Source: Terriglobales bacterium (lineage in GTDB: Bacteria; Acidobacteriota; Terriglobia; Terriglobales; Acidobacteriaceae). Taken from it: 50,241 nt of DNA. The notes under the pieces were generated by a model. That model searched no databases. It was not told the DNA's origin and was given only the letters and a program-made list of their open reading frames with translations. The translations under genes were made by a program, and so were the position numbers. Location of the stretch: contig DATKKJ010000029.1 in NCBI GenBank assembly GCA_035543055.1, forward strand, positions 1 to 50,241. The letters are read 5' to 3'. This document shows, one piece after another, positions 34,640 to 44,969 of this stretch. Position 1 is the stretch's first letter; each line of letters begins with the position of its first letter.

Positions 34640-34800
34640 ATAGCAAACCAGTCGCCAGTCGTCAGTCGCCAGTTGTCAGCAACAGCCAGAGACGGAATTC
34701 TTCGCGCGGGTAGGGATCCTTCGACTGCGCTCGGCTCTCGCCTCACTCCGCTCAGGAAGACAGACACAGAAGGCCTTCTCTGTGCCTCTGTGGTGAGACT
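34640..34800. repeat. Repeat-rich gap upstream of bfr
   Basis: 34649-34685 has CAGTCGCCAGTCGTCAGTCG-type short tandem units. 34713-34760 has GGGATCCTTCGACTGCGCTC followed by CACTCCGCTCAGGA. 34766-34796 has CTGTGCCTCTGTGG, of the CACAGAGGCACAGAG class. No gene is visible. Confidence 0.5.
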
Positions 34801-34801
34801 C

Positions 34802-36058
34802 TCACGCACTGCGCAGCAGGATGACGGTGGCGTCGTCCTCCAGCGCGCACTTGCCGCGGAAGTCCTGGATGTCCTGCATCAGGTCGGTGACGTTGCAATC
34901 ATGATTGCCGACGAACTCCATCAACCGGTCGCGACCGAATTCCTGTTCCTGGCGGTTGAGCGCCTCCGAGATGCCGTCGGTGTAGAACAGCAGGCGGAAG
35001 TCGTGGCAGAACTTCACTTCATGCTCGGTGAAGTCGCAGGGCAGCAGCCCAAGCGGCATCCCGGCATCGGTGTGCAGCGGACGCACCTCGGGCCCGTGGC
35101 AGAGCAGCGGCCAAGGATGGCCGGCGCTGGCAAACTTGAAAATGCGGCGCTCCGGGTCCAGCACCCCGTAGACCATGGTCACATAACGGCCGGTGGTTGC
35201 ATCATCCAGCAGCATCTTGTTGACGCGTGCCAGCAGCTCGCCGGGGCCTGCGGCCAAGGGGGCCAGCGTCCGCACCATGCCGCGGACGGCCGACATCAGC
35301 AGGGCTGCCGGGAGACCTTTGCCGGAAACATCAGCCAGCACGATGCCCCAGCGGTTGTGGCTCAGGGAAATGTAGTCGTACCAGTCGCCGCCCACGGCCC
35401 CCGCGGACACGCACTCCGCCTCGAGCTGAAATCCGGGCAGCGATGGCGCCTTGCGGGGCAGCAGGCTGCGTTGGATCCGGCTGGCCTCATCCTGGTCCTC
35501 GTGGAGGTGCTTCGCCTGCAGGCGTTCCTGCTGGATGCGCTGGGCATTGTCGATGGCCACCGCGATGTGCCCGGCCAACGCTTTCAGCATCTCGATCTGG
35601 GCCTTGGGAAACGCGTCCAGATCGTGGTGCGAGGCTCCGAACACCCCGATGATGCGGTCGCGCACCTTCAGCGGAATGATCACTTCCGAGCGGGTGTCGG
35701 GCTCGCAGGCGCGATAGAGCAGCTCCTGGCTGACGTCGGGCGCATAGTAAGCGGCGCCGCTGGCCACTACCTGGCCCGAAATACCTTCCGTCACCGGCCA
35801 GCGTGCACCCTTGTGCTCCTGGGTGCAGCCGTGGACCGCGGCCATGTGGAACTGGTCGCCTTCGATCAGCAGGATGCTCGACTCGATGCAGCCAAAATCC
35901 ACTGCCACGCGGTGCACGATGGTGTCGAGCAGCTCGTCGAGCTCCAAGATGGAGCTGATGTGCTGCGCCGTCTTTTGCAGGGAAACCAGGGCATCGACGC
36001 GGCGCTGCTGGAAGACCGCCGGGGTGGGCAGGGGGAACGGGGTCGCGTGGCTCGCCAT
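34802..36058 (-). CDS. GAF-domain PP2C (RsbU/SpoIIE-type) serine phosphatase
   Basis: 418 residues. A GAF sensory domain (about 35-175) is followed by a linker coiled coil with DEASRIQRSLLP, the usual junction in RsbU-like proteins. The PP2C phosphatase domain shows GGDWYDYI, VLADVSGKGLPAALLM, SAGHPWPLL and the C-terminal EDDATVILL, which include the metal-binding aspartates. Such enzymes dephosphorylate anti-sigma antagonists in partner switching. It is not adjacent to the RsbW-like kinase (26273-26743), so a shared pathway is inference. No membrane segment is visible. Confidence 0.9.
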   Translation of the reverse strand: MASHATPFPLPTPAVFQQRRVDALVSLQKTAQHISSILELDELLDTIVHRVAVDFGCIESSILLIEGDQFHMAAVHGCTQEHKGARWPVTEGISGQVVASGAAYYAPDVSQELLYRACEPDTRSEVIIPLKVRDRIIGVFGASHHDLDAFPKAQIEMLKALAGHIAVAIDNAQRIQQERLQAKHLHEDQDEASRIQRSLLPRKAPSLPGFQLEAECVSAGAVGGDWYDYISLSHNRWGIVLADVSGKGLPAALLMSAVRGMVRTLAPLAAGPGELLARVNKMLLDDATTGRYVTMVYGVLDPERRIFKFASAGHPWPLLCHGPEVRPLHTDAGMPLGLLPCDFTEHEVKFCHDFRLLFYTDGISEALNRQEQEFGRDRLMEFVGNHDCNVTDLMQDIQDFRGKCALEDDATVILLRSA

Positions 36059-36174
36059 GACTCGCTCCTTCCGATTAGGGCATTGGATTCTCCGCAGGCG
36101 TTACGGATGTAAAAAAAAGCCGGAGAAACGCTTTCATTCTATTCTCTCCTCGCATCGTGTAACCTCTTCATTCT

Positions 36175-36801
36175 GTGGAATCTGCACGCAAGCAAGAGCT
36201 TCCCGAACCCCTCCTGGACGAGGAATTCCTGCGCGCTTTCGCCTACGCCCTGAAGAAGCACCGGACGCAGCGGCGGAAGGGCAAGCGCGTGCCCTATATC
36301 GAGCACCTGATGGGGGTCTGTTCCATCGTGCTGCACTACGGTGGCGGGCAGGACGAGGCCATCGCGGCCCTGCTGCACGACGTGGTCGAGGACCAGGGCG
36401 GCAAGCCGGTGCTGGAGGAGATCCGCCGCGAGTTCGGCGAGCGCGTGGCGCACCTGGTGGAGGGCTGCACCGACGCCGATTCCCATCCCAAGCCGCCCTG
36501 GGAGCAGCGCAAGAAGGCGTACATCGCGCATGTCCCGACCGCCGATCCCGGCGTCCGCCTGGTCTCCGCCGCCGACAAGCTGCACAACGCGCGCGCCATC
36601 CTGGCCGACTACCGGGAGTTCGGGGACGCGGTCTGGGACAAGTTCCAGGGGAAGCGCGACGGCACCTTGTGGTACTACCGCGAGCTGGTGAAGGCCTTCC
36701 GCAGCGCGCCCCGGGACCCGCGGGTCGATCACCTGGTGGACGAACTGGAGCGAGTGGTGCGCGCCCTGCATCGCAAGGCTGGCGTGGGGCACGAAAAATG
36801 A
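36175..36801 (+). CDS. HD-domain phosphohydrolase ((p)ppGpp-hydrolase-like)
   Basis: 208 residues from a GTG at 36175; no better start lies upstream. HD-fold metal residues are visible: H44 in YIEHLMGV, H68-D69 in ALLHDVVED and the later Asp in SAADKLHNARAIL. The spacing is that of the hydrolase half of RelA/SpoT and of small SpoT-like (Mesh1-type) enzymes, but no synthetase or ACT domain is present. The C-terminal KDR-type helices (WYYRELVKAF) are also typical. It runs in the same direction as metK, 156 bases away. Substrate is not certain: (p)ppGpp or another nucleotide. Confidence 0.8.
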   Translation: MESARKQELPEPLLDEEFLRAFAYALKKHRTQRRKGKRVPYIEHLMGVCSIVLHYGGGQDEAIAALLHDVVEDQGGKPVLEEIRREFGERVAHLVEGCTDADSHPKPPWEQRKKAYIAHVPTADPGVRLVSAADKLHNARAILADYREFGDAVWDKFQGKRDGTLWYYRELVKAFRSAPRDPRVDHLVDELERVVRALHRKAGVGHEK

Positions 36802-36848
36802 CCGTTACCCGCGATTAACCCGCGATTCCTTCCGTTCACTGCAAACCG

Positions 36849-36877
36849 TTGATGTGGCGGCACATCTCTGCTAATTT
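36849..36877 (+). promoter_or_regulatory. Possible promoter of metK-ahcY
   Basis: TTGATG (36849-36854), 17-base spacer, TAATTT (36872-36877). A small GATGTG / CACATC hairpin overlaps it (36851-36866). The leader would be about 75 bases. I see no SAM riboswitch consensus and no leader peptide here. Confidence 0.45.
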
Positions 36878-36957
36878 AGAGGCATAACAAGCAGACCTCC
36901 GCGGCACCCCTCATGCCCGTGGTCGGGCCCAATCATCTTCAGAAGGAGACTCTCAAG

Positions 36958-38142
36958 TTGTCAGCCAAAGACCGCTTCTTGTTCACCTCTGAGTCAGTGA
37001 CCGAAGGCCATCCCGACAAGATCGCCGACCAGATCTCGGACGCGATCGTGGACGCCTGCCTCACCGACGACCCGCACAGCCGTGTCGCCTGCGAGACCCT
37101 GCTGACCACCGGCCTGGCTTTCATCGCCGGCGAGATCACCACCAAGACCTACGCTGATTTCCCCTCGATTGTGCGCGGCACGCTGACCTCGGTGGGCTAC
37201 ACCGACGCCTCGTACGGCTTCGATTCCCAGACCTGCTCCGTGATCTCGTCCATCCACGAGCAGTCGCCCGACATCGCCATGGGCGTGGATCCGGGCGGCG
37301 CCGGCGACCAGGGCATGATGTTCGGCTACGCCACCAACGAGACCGAGGAGCTGATGCCGATGCCCATCATGCTGGCGCACAAGCTCACCCAGCGTCTCGC
37401 CGAAGCCCGCAAGACCGGCCAGCTCGAGTTCCTCCGCCCCGACGGCAAATCCCAGGTCACAGTCGAGTACGACGCCCGCACCCACAAGCCGGTGCGGGTG
37501 GACGCGGTGGTCATCTCCACCCAGCACTCGGAAACCGTGGACAACAAGAAGCTGCGCGCCGACGTGCTGCAGTACATCATCCAGGCGGTGGTGCCCAGCC
37601 ACATGCTCGACGCCGACACCAAGTACCACATCAATCCGACCGGACGGTTCGTGGTGGGCGGCCCCATGGGCGACACCGGCCTGACCGGGCGCAAGATCAT
37701 CGTGGACACCTACGGCGGTATGGGCCGGCACGGCGGCGGCTGCTTCAGCGGCAAGGACCCGACCAAGGTCGACCGCTCTGCCGCCTATATGGCGCGCCAC
37801 ATCGCCAAGAACATCGTCGCCGCCGGGCTGGCCGAGCGCTGCGAAGTGCAGCTGGCGTACGCCATCGGCGTGGCCGACCCGGTCAGCGTGCTGGTGGACA
37901 CCTTCGGCACCGGCAAGGCCAGCCCGGAGAAGCTCACGGAACTGGTCCGCGCCAACTTCAAGCTGACTCCCAAGGGCATCATCGAATCGCTGAACCTGCG
38001 CCGTCCGATCTTCCGCAAGACGGCCGCCTACGGCCACTTTGGCCGCAAGGACTCCGATTTCACCTGGGAAGCCACCGACAAGGCCAAGACGCTGCGCGAG
38101 CAGGCGGGCGAGAAGGCGCATCCTGTCGCCCACACTAGATAG
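36958..38142 (+). CDS. metK: S-adenosylmethionine synthetase MetK
   Basis: 394 residues from the TTG at 36958, which follows AGAAGGAGA at ideal spacing and gives [21 protein letters not shown]; an ATG 15 codons upstream lies before that ribosome site. MetK makes SAM from methionine and ATP. The ATP/methionine motif [32 protein letters not shown] (signature 1) and [22 protein letters not shown] (signature 2 region) are complete. It is followed by ahcY 78 bases later in the same direction, so the two probably form one unit. They lie about 7.4 kb from metYX. Confidence 0.96.
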   Translation: MSAKDRFLFTSESVTEGHPDKIADQISDAIVDACLTDDPHSRVACETLLTTGLAFIAGEITTKTYADFPSIVRGTLTSVGYTDASYGFDSQTCSVISSIHEQSPDIAMGVDPGGAGDQGMMFGYATNETEELMPMPIMLAHKLTQRLAEARKTGQLEFLRPDGKSQVTVEYDARTHKPVRVDAVVISTQHSETVDNKKLRADVLQYIIQAVVPSHMLDADTKYHINPTGRFVVGGPMGDTGLTGRKIIVDTYGGMGRHGGGCFSGKDPTKVDRSAAYMARHIAKNIVAAGLAERCEVQLAYAIGVADPVSVLVDTFGTGKASPEKLTELVRANFKLTPKGIIESLNLRRPIFRKTAAYGHFGRKDSDFTWEATDKAKTLREQAGEKAHPVAHTR

Positions 38143-38193
38143 GACCTAAGGGGCGCGGACTTCGCGCCCCCAAGTCCCCCTCAACCTGACTGA

Positions 38194-39498
<1,305 letters not shown>

Positions 39499-39549
39499 TG
39501 ATCGTATGGGACAGCCCCTCGGCTGCCCTGAAGCGTGAGCGAAGTTGCT

Positions 39550-39580
39550 GCGCGGCCGCCCCCGGCCGCGCTTTCCATTC
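39550..39580 (+). terminator. Terminator after ahcY
   Basis: GCGCGGCCG and CGGCCGCGC (9 bp) flank a 4-C loop, followed by TTTCCATTCTT, about 50 bases after the ahcY stop. The remaining gap to tldD holds GACGACCGACGACTGACGAC-type short repeats. Confidence 0.75.
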
Positions 39581-39662
39581 TTGTATCGCAATCTACATGC
39601 CCGAATCTGGCTGACGACCGACGACTGACGACCAACGACGTGATTTATCATGTCCGTTTGCT

Positions 39663-41135
39663 ATGACCATGAAACACATCGCTGATTGGGCCTTGAACAC
39701 GGCGGCGCAGCGCGGCGCCAGCTACTGCGACCTGCGGGTGGTGGACGAACGCGACCGCATGCTGGCCACCAAGAACGGCGCCGTGGGCCACGCTTCGGAG
39801 GGTGAGTCGCTGGGTGTGGGCATCCGCGTCATCGTCAACGGCTCGTGGGGCTTCGCGGCCACCGAGGAACTGACTAGGGAAGGCGTCGAGGGCGCGGCTG
39901 TCCAGGCAGTCGAGATCGCGCGCGCCTCGGCCGGGGTGAAGGAGCATGACGTCCGCCTGGCCCCGGAAAAGCCGGTGACTGTCGAGTGGAGCTCGCCCTG
40001 CCGCGTCGATCCCTTCTCCACCTCCATCGAGCAGAACCTCGACCTGCTGCTGCGCGTGGACAAGGAGCTGCGGGCGGTGGAGGGCGTCACGCTGGCCGAG
40101 ACCAATCTCCACCTCCGCCGCTACGAGCAGTGGTTCTATTCGTCCGAAGGTTCCGACATCCACCAGACGCGCACCACCACCGGCGCCGGATTCACCGCCT
40201 ACAGCTTCCAGGGCAGCGAGATCCAGAAGCGCTCCTACCCCAACTCCTTCGGCGGGCAGTACCAGAACAAGGGCTATGAGCTGATCGAGGAGCTGAAGCT
40301 GGTGGACAACGCCCGCCGTATCGGGGAAGAGTGCGTGGCGCTGCATAAAGCCGACCAGTGCCCGGAAGGAAAGTCCGACATCGTGCTCGATTCCTCGCAG
40401 CTGGGGCTGCAGATCCACGAATCCATCGGCCACCCCATCGAACTCGACCGGGTGCTGGGCATGGAGGCGAACTTCGCCGGGATGTCCTTCCTTACTTTGG
40501 AGAAGCTGCGCACCCTGCGCTACGGCAGCGACATCGTGAACGTGGTAGCCGACGCCACCGAGCAGCACGGCCCGGGCCTGGGAACCTTCGCCTACGACGA
40601 TGAAGGCGTCCCGGCGCAGTGCACGCCCATCATCACCAACGGCTTGTTCACCGGCTATCTATCGTCGCGGGAGACGGCGCATGCCATCTCCGAGCAGCGC
40701 TCCAACGGCACCATGCGGGCGGAAGGCTGGAACCGTATCCCCATCATCCGCATGACCAACGTCAGCATTCTGCCGGGGGAGAAGCCGCTCAGCCTGGAGC
40801 AGCTCATCTCCGGTACCGACCGCGGCATCTTCATGCAGACCAACCGCTCCTGGTCCATCGACGACAAGCGTTACAACTTCCAGTTCGGCACCGAGATCGG
40901 ATGGGAGATCAAGGGCGGGAAGCTCGGGCGCATGCTCAAGAACCCGTCATATTCCGGCATCACCACCGAGTTCTGGAACTCCATGGACGCCATCTGCAGC
41001 CGCGACCAGTGGACGCTGTGGGGCACTCCGAACTGCGGCAAAGGCCAGCCGATGCAAACCATGGGCACGGGCCACGGCGCGGCGCCCGCGCGTTTCAGGA
41101 ATGTGACCGTAGGCACAGCGTACAAGGGCGCTTAG
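39663..41135 (+). CDS. tldD: Metalloprotease subunit TldD
   Basis: 490 residues. TldD and TldE form a heterodimeric zinc protease that removes leader peptides and degrades unfolded or toxin-derived peptides (microcin B17, CcdA in E. coli). The active-site motif is HESIGH (H252-E253, H257), with the zinc-site Cys region CGKGQPMQTMGTG near the C-terminus. The N-terminal domain has GVGIRVIVNGSWGFAAT. Two ATGs (39663, 39669) are possible. It is followed at once by tldE. Confidence 0.95.
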   Translation: MTMKHIADWALNTAAQRGASYCDLRVVDERDRMLATKNGAVGHASEGESLGVGIRVIVNGSWGFAATEELTREGVEGAAVQAVEIARASAGVKEHDVRLAPEKPVTVEWSSPCRVDPFSTSIEQNLDLLLRVDKELRAVEGVTLAETNLHLRRYEQWFYSSEGSDIHQTRTTTGAGFTAYSFQGSEIQKRSYPNSFGGQYQNKGYELIEELKLVDNARRIGEECVALHKADQCPEGKSDIVLDSSQLGLQIHESIGHPIELDRVLGMEANFAGMSFLTLEKLRTLRYGSDIVNVVADATEQHGPGLGTFAYDDEGVPAQCTPIITNGLFTGYLSSRETAHAISEQRSNGTMRAEGWNRIPIIRMTNVSILPGEKPLSLEQLISGTDRGIFMQTNRSWSIDDKRYNFQFGTEIGWEIKGGKLGRMLKNPSYSGITTEFWNSMDAICSRDQWTLWGTPNCGKGQPMQTMGTGHGAAPARFRNVTVGTAYKGA

Positions 41136-41139
41136 CTGA

Positions 41140-42522
41140 ATGCTCAACAAAGAACGCTGCCAGGAGATCTTCGACACGGTCAAGAAGGCATCTTCCGCCG
41201 ACGAGGTGGAGGTCCTGTTCGCCGGTGGACATCACGCTCTGACCCGCTTTGCCAACAACACCATTCACCAGAACGTCGCGGACGAAAATTACGTGGTCTC
41301 CATCCGGCCGGTCATCGGCAAGAAGACCGCTCGCGCCACCACCAACAAGCTCGACCCGGAATCGTTGAAGCGCGCGGGCGCCTCGGCGGAGGCCATCACC
41401 CGGGTGCAGCAGCCCGACCCCGACCTGCTGCCCATGGCGGAGCCCGAGCGCGCGCGGGCCGATGAGCGCAGCCCCAGCCGCTGGTTCGAGCAGACCGCGG
41501 CCGTCACCCCCCAGGACCGCGCCGCCGCCGTGGGGCGCATGGTGGATGTGGCCAAGCGCAACCGGCTGACGACGGCGGGCATTTATGCCATCTCTCGCAG
41601 CCTTGAGGCCATCTTCAATTCCCGCGGCCTTGCCCAATATCACCAGCAGACCTCCTCGGAAATCTCCATCACCATGCTGGCCGAGGACTCCTCCGGCTGG
41701 CAGAAAGCAAACTCGCCTGACGTCCGCAACCTGGACCCGGTCGCTTTGGCTGAAACCGCCGCCCGCAAAGCCCGCGAATCCACGCACCCCCAGGAGATGG
41801 CGCCCGGCAAGTACACGGTGATCCTGGAGCCCGCCGCGGTGCTCGACTTGGTGGGCTTCATGTTCTACGACTTCGGCGGGATGGCCATCCTCGACCAGCG
41901 CTCCTTCCTTAACAACCGGGTGGGCACCAGGCTCTTCGGCGAGAATGTCAACATCTGGGACGACGCTTACCACCCCCTGCAATCCGGCGCTCCCTTCGAC
42001 GGCGAGGGCGTCCGCCGCCAGCGCGTTCAACTGGTGGAGCGCGGGACCGTCAAGAGCCTGGTCTATGCCCGGGGCACGGCCGACAAGATGAAGCGCTCCG
42101 AGCACGCCGCCAAAGTGGGCGACGTCCGGCCCACCGGACATGGTCTCCCCCTGCCCAACGAGATCGGCGAAGTGCCACTCAACATCGTCTTCGACGTCCC
42201 GGGCCCTACGCAGACTGTAGAGCAGATGGTGGCCTCCACCGAACGCGGCGTCCTGGTCACCCGCCTGTGGTATATCCGCGAGGTGGACCCTTACGAGAAG
42301 ATCCTCACCGGCATGACCCGCGACGGCACCTTCCTGGTGGAAAACGGCCGGATCCGGCACGGGGTGCGCAACTTCCGCTTCAACCAGAGCCTGATCGCAC
42401 TGCTCTCCGGGGTCGAGGCGCAGGGGACGCCGGTGCGCGCCAGCGGAGAAGAGTCCTTCGACATGGTGGTGCCCGCCATGAAGGTGCGGGACTTCAACTT
42501 CACCGAAGTGACGAAATTCTAG
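41140..42522 (+). CDS. tldE: Metalloprotease partner TldE (PmbA)
   Basis: 460 residues. It is homologous to TldD but lacks the HExxxH zinc motif, as TldE does, and shapes the shared active site. Family features are visible: FNSRGLAQYHQQTSSEISITMLAED (strand-rich region with NSRG), LEPAAVLDLVGFMFYDFGG, and GVLVTRLWYIREVDPYEKILTGMTRDGTFLVENG. The ATG at 41140 lies five bases after the tldD stop, so the pair is co-transcribed. The neighbourhood does not show a bacteriocin or RiPP precursor, so the native substrate is unknown. Confidence 0.93.
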   Translation: MLNKERCQEIFDTVKKASSADEVEVLFAGGHHALTRFANNTIHQNVADENYVVSIRPVIGKKTARATTNKLDPESLKRAGASAEAITRVQQPDPDLLPMAEPERARADERSPSRWFEQTAAVTPQDRAAAVGRMVDVAKRNRLTTAGIYAISRSLEAIFNSRGLAQYHQQTSSEISITMLAEDSSGWQKANSPDVRNLDPVALAETAARKARESTHPQEMAPGKYTVILEPAAVLDLVGFMFYDFGGMAILDQRSFLNNRVGTRLFGENVNIWDDAYHPLQSGAPFDGEGVRRQRVQLVERGTVKSLVYARGTADKMKRSEHAAKVGDVRPTGHGLPLPNEIGEVPLNIVFDVPGPTQTVEQMVASTERGVLVTRLWYIREVDPYEKILTGMTRDGTFLVENGRIRHGVRNFRFNQSLIALLSGVEAQGTPVRASGEESFDMVVPAMKVRDFNFTEVTKF

Positions 42523-42532
42523 GAGGCAAGAT

Positions 42533-42594
42533 GCAGGTAGCAGGGCGCAGGAAGATGCGCCGGATTCTCCCGCTTCCTGCCGCCTGCCTCCTGC
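42533..42594 (+). repeat. Imperfect gene-end hairpin after tldE
   Basis: GCAGG repeated three times in the left arm (42533-42554) pairs with three CCTGC in the right arm (42573-42594), with the innermost GCAGGAAG / CTTCCTGC perfect. It follows the tldE stop and belongs to the same GCAGG/CCTGC family as the element after ftsZ. No other feature is seen up to 42720. Confidence 0.55.
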
Positions 42595-42720
42595 TTTCTG
42601 CCTCCCAAGTAACCACCGCCGTACCCACGAGGTCACCCACAGGTCTATGACCTTAGTTACCCTGTAACTCCTAGAAAATGCTTCGTTTCGGCCTGCAACC
42701 GGGTGTATAAGCAGACTGCC

Positions 42721-43044
42721 ATGAATAAGCAGCAATCAACCGACGAACTGCGCAGTTCGGTTCGTTTCCCCATCAAGTTGCCGGTTGCGGTCACGACCGA
42801 AGCGCGGCAGGAGCATCGCGCGGAGACCGAGAACATCTCGGCCGGCGGAGTGCTGTTCACGGTCGACGCCGAGATGGCCCCCGGGTCGAAGATCGAGTTC
42901 GCCATCGCCATGCCGGCGACTGTGTTGGGGACTTCGTCCGATGTGATGGTAAAGTGTGTCGGTCGGGTCGTGCGCTGCGCCGAGGAAGGGAACCGCAAGG
43001 CGGTCGCCGCGGTCATCGACGAGTACCGGTTCGATCGCCACTAG
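42721..43044 (+). CDS. Single-domain PilZ protein
   Basis: 107 residues from the ATG at 42721; a GTG at 42703 is possible. It consists of one PilZ domain: the basic motif SSVRFPIKLPVAV near the N-terminus (RxxxR-like but with one Arg shifted) and the NISAGGVLF motif (D/NxSxxG) at about 36-44. Stand-alone PilZ proteins bind c-di-GMP or act as adaptors for motility and adhesion. It lies 14 bases upstream of a LuxR-type regulator in the same direction, so they are probably co-transcribed. Confidence 0.85.
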   Translation: MNKQQSTDELRSSVRFPIKLPVAVTTEARQEHRAETENISAGGVLFTVDAEMAPGSKIEFAIAMPATVLGTSSDVMVKCVGRVVRCAEEGNRKAVAAVIDEYRFDRH

Positions 43045-43058
43045 CGCCTGACGCTTGC

Positions 43059-43859
43059 ATGGGCAGCTCCTCTCCCAAACCCGCCAGCCCGCCCGTCCGG
43101 AACGCGAACGGCGCCAAGACCCCGACGCCGACGCCGCTGAAAGTGTTGCTGGCGGACAGCCAGGCCATCTACCGCGTGGGCATCCGCAAGATCTTCGCGC
43201 TCGAGGACGACCTGCGGGTAGTCGCGCAGGCCGAGACCCTCGGCCAGACTTTGGCCGCCGCCTCCAAGTTCTCTCCCGACGTGATCCTCTTCGAGTCTGG
43301 CATCTGCCCCAATCCCGCCGAGGCGGTGGGTGAGGTGAGCAAGCGCGCCCCCAACGGCCGCATCGTGGTGATCACCGAGAGCATCGACGAGGAAGCGACC
43401 ATCGAGTATTTCCGGCGCGGGGTCCGCGGCATCGTCCCCCGCGCCATCTCGCCCGACCTGCTGGTGCGCTGCGTGCGCAAGGTGGCGGAGGGCGAGACCT
43501 GGCTCGACAACCAGGGCATCAATTGGGTCATCGAAGCCTACCGCTCCCAGGCCTCCCAGCTTACTTCGCCCCGTCCCAAGACCAAGCTGACCGACAAGGA
43601 ATTGCTGATCGTCTCCTGCGTGACCCAGGGCATGAAGAACAAGGAGATCGCGGCTGAGATCGGCACCACCGAGCAGGTGGTGAAGAATTACTTGCGCAAG
43701 GTGTACGACAAGCTGGGCGTCTCCGACCGGCTCGAGTTGGCCCTGTACAGCATCCACCATCGGCTGCTGGCCGGCGGCAAGGGCTCCGACAAGACCGAGG
43801 CTGAAGCCATGGCCGCCGCGGCCGGCGCCGCACCCCCCTCGCAGCCTCAGAAAGCCTGA
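43059..43859 (+). CDS. LuxR-type response regulator with Glu at the phosphoacceptor site
   Basis: 266 residues from the ATG at 43059. Residues 26-150 are a receiver domain, but the phosphoacceptor position reads ILFES (E79) instead of Asp, and the acidic pair is reduced to one Asp (D33 in LLADSQ). The C-terminal HTH (about 188-250) is clear: LTDKELLIVSCVTQGMKNKE, then EIGTTEQVVKNYLRKVYDKLGV. Glu at that place often mimics the phosphorylated state, so it may be constitutively active or controlled by another signal. The tail is Ala/Pro-rich. It follows a PilZ gene and converges on prfB, eight bases apart. Confidence 0.9.
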   Translation: MGSSSPKPASPPVRNANGAKTPTPTPLKVLLADSQAIYRVGIRKIFALEDDLRVVAQAETLGQTLAAASKFSPDVILFESGICPNPAEAVGEVSKRAPNGRIVVITESIDEEATIEYFRRGVRGIVPRAISPDLLVRCVRKVAEGETWLDNQGINWVIEAYRSQASQLTSPRPKTKLTDKELLIVSCVTQGMKNKEIAAEIGTTEQVVKNYLRKVYDKLGVSDRLELALYSIHHRLLAGGKGSDKTEAEAMAAAAGAAPPSQPQKA

Positions 43860-43867
43860 ACGTCGCA

Positions 43868-44969
43868 TTACTTCTGCACCGCCCGCCGTTGCTTCAGGTA
43901 TTCGCGGATGAAGACATCGATGTCGCCGTCGAGCACCCGGTCCACGTCCCCGACCTCGACCCTGGTGCGCAGGTCCTTCACCATCCGGTAGGGCTGAAGC
44001 ACGTAGGAGCGGATCTGCGAGCCGAAATCGATGTCGAGCTTTGAGTCCTCGATCTTCTTCGTCTCCGCCTGCTTCTTCTCCAGCTCGTATTCGTAGAGCT
44101 TGGAGCGCAGGATCTTCATCGCCCGGTCTTTGTTCTTGTGCTGCGAGCGCTCGTTCTGGCAGGCGACCACGATGCCGGTCGGGATGTGGGTGAGGCGCAC
44201 CGCGGAGTCGGTGGTGTTGACGTGCTGCCCGCCGCGCCCCCCCGAACGATAGGTGTCCACCCGCAGGTCTTCCGGCTTGATGTCGATCTGGATGGTTTCG
44301 TCGATCTCGGGGGAGACGAACACGCTGGCGAAGGAAGTGTGCCGCCGCGCCTGCTGGTCGAACGGCGAGATGCGCACCAGGCGGTGCACGCCGATCTCGC
44401 TGGTGAGCAAGCCGTAGGCGTATTCCCCGGCAACAGTGAAGGTGGCCGACTTGATGCCCGCCTCCTCCCCCGCCTGGTGATCGTTGAGCACGGTCTCGAG
44501 GCCATGGCGCTCCGCCCAGCGCAGGTACATGCGCAGCAGCATCTCCGCCCAGTCCTGCGACTCGATGCCGCCGGCCCCGGGATGGATGGTGACGATGGCG
44601 TTGCGCGCGTCGTTCTCCCCGGAGAGCAGTGTCTTGGTCTCCAGGCTGTCGACCAGCACGCGCAGGGAGTCGATCTCGCGCTTGAGGTCGGCCTCCACGC
44701 TCTCGCCTTCGCGGGCCAGCTCGAAGTAGGCAGAGATGTCGGCTTCGCGCCGCGCCAGCCCGGCCTCGGTGGCCAGCGTTTCCTCCAGCCGCTTGCGTTC
44801 GCGCATGACCTGCTGCGACTGCTCCGGGTTGGACCAGAAGTCGGGCTGGTGGAGTCTTTTCTCGATGTCGGCTAGCTGCGCGCGGACTTTGGGCGCGTCA
44901 AAGGTACTCCCGCAGGTCGCGGACCTTCTCTTTGAGAGCAGAGTATTCGCGTTCGAGTTCTTCGATCAT
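43868..44969 (-). CDS. prfB: Peptide chain release factor 2 (programmed +1 frameshift)
   Basis: RF2 releases peptides at UGA and UAA. The gene begins at the ATG at 44969 and its first 23 codons end in CTT TGA C (44903-44897), the classic RF2 frameshift site. A GGGAG sequence (44911-44907) stands in the stimulatory Shine-Dalgarno-like position. After a +1 shift the protein continues as [14 protein letters not shown] and reads 366 residues, equal to E. coli RF2 (365). The codon-recognition SPF is in [16 protein letters not shown] and the catalytic GGQ in [10 protein letters not shown]. Its ATG overlaps the lnt stop as ATGA, so it is coupled to lnt. Confidence 0.95.
44897..44911 (-). promoter_or_regulatory. 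RF2 frameshift signal
   Basis: GGGAG, TAC, CTT, TGA, C on the minus strand: internal Shine-Dalgarno-like element, slippery CTT and in-frame UGA. Low RF2 lets the ribosome shift, making an autoregulatory loop known from many bacteria. Confidence 0.9.

Noticed and set aside
42531-42650. Small ORF with a strong AGGAGG site (MQVAGRRKMRRILPLPAAC...) after tldE
   Set aside because: It coincides with the GCAGG/CCTGC imperfect palindrome, so the apparent signal-peptide-like sequence is explained by a repeat of the same family found after ftsZ. Kept only as a repeat.
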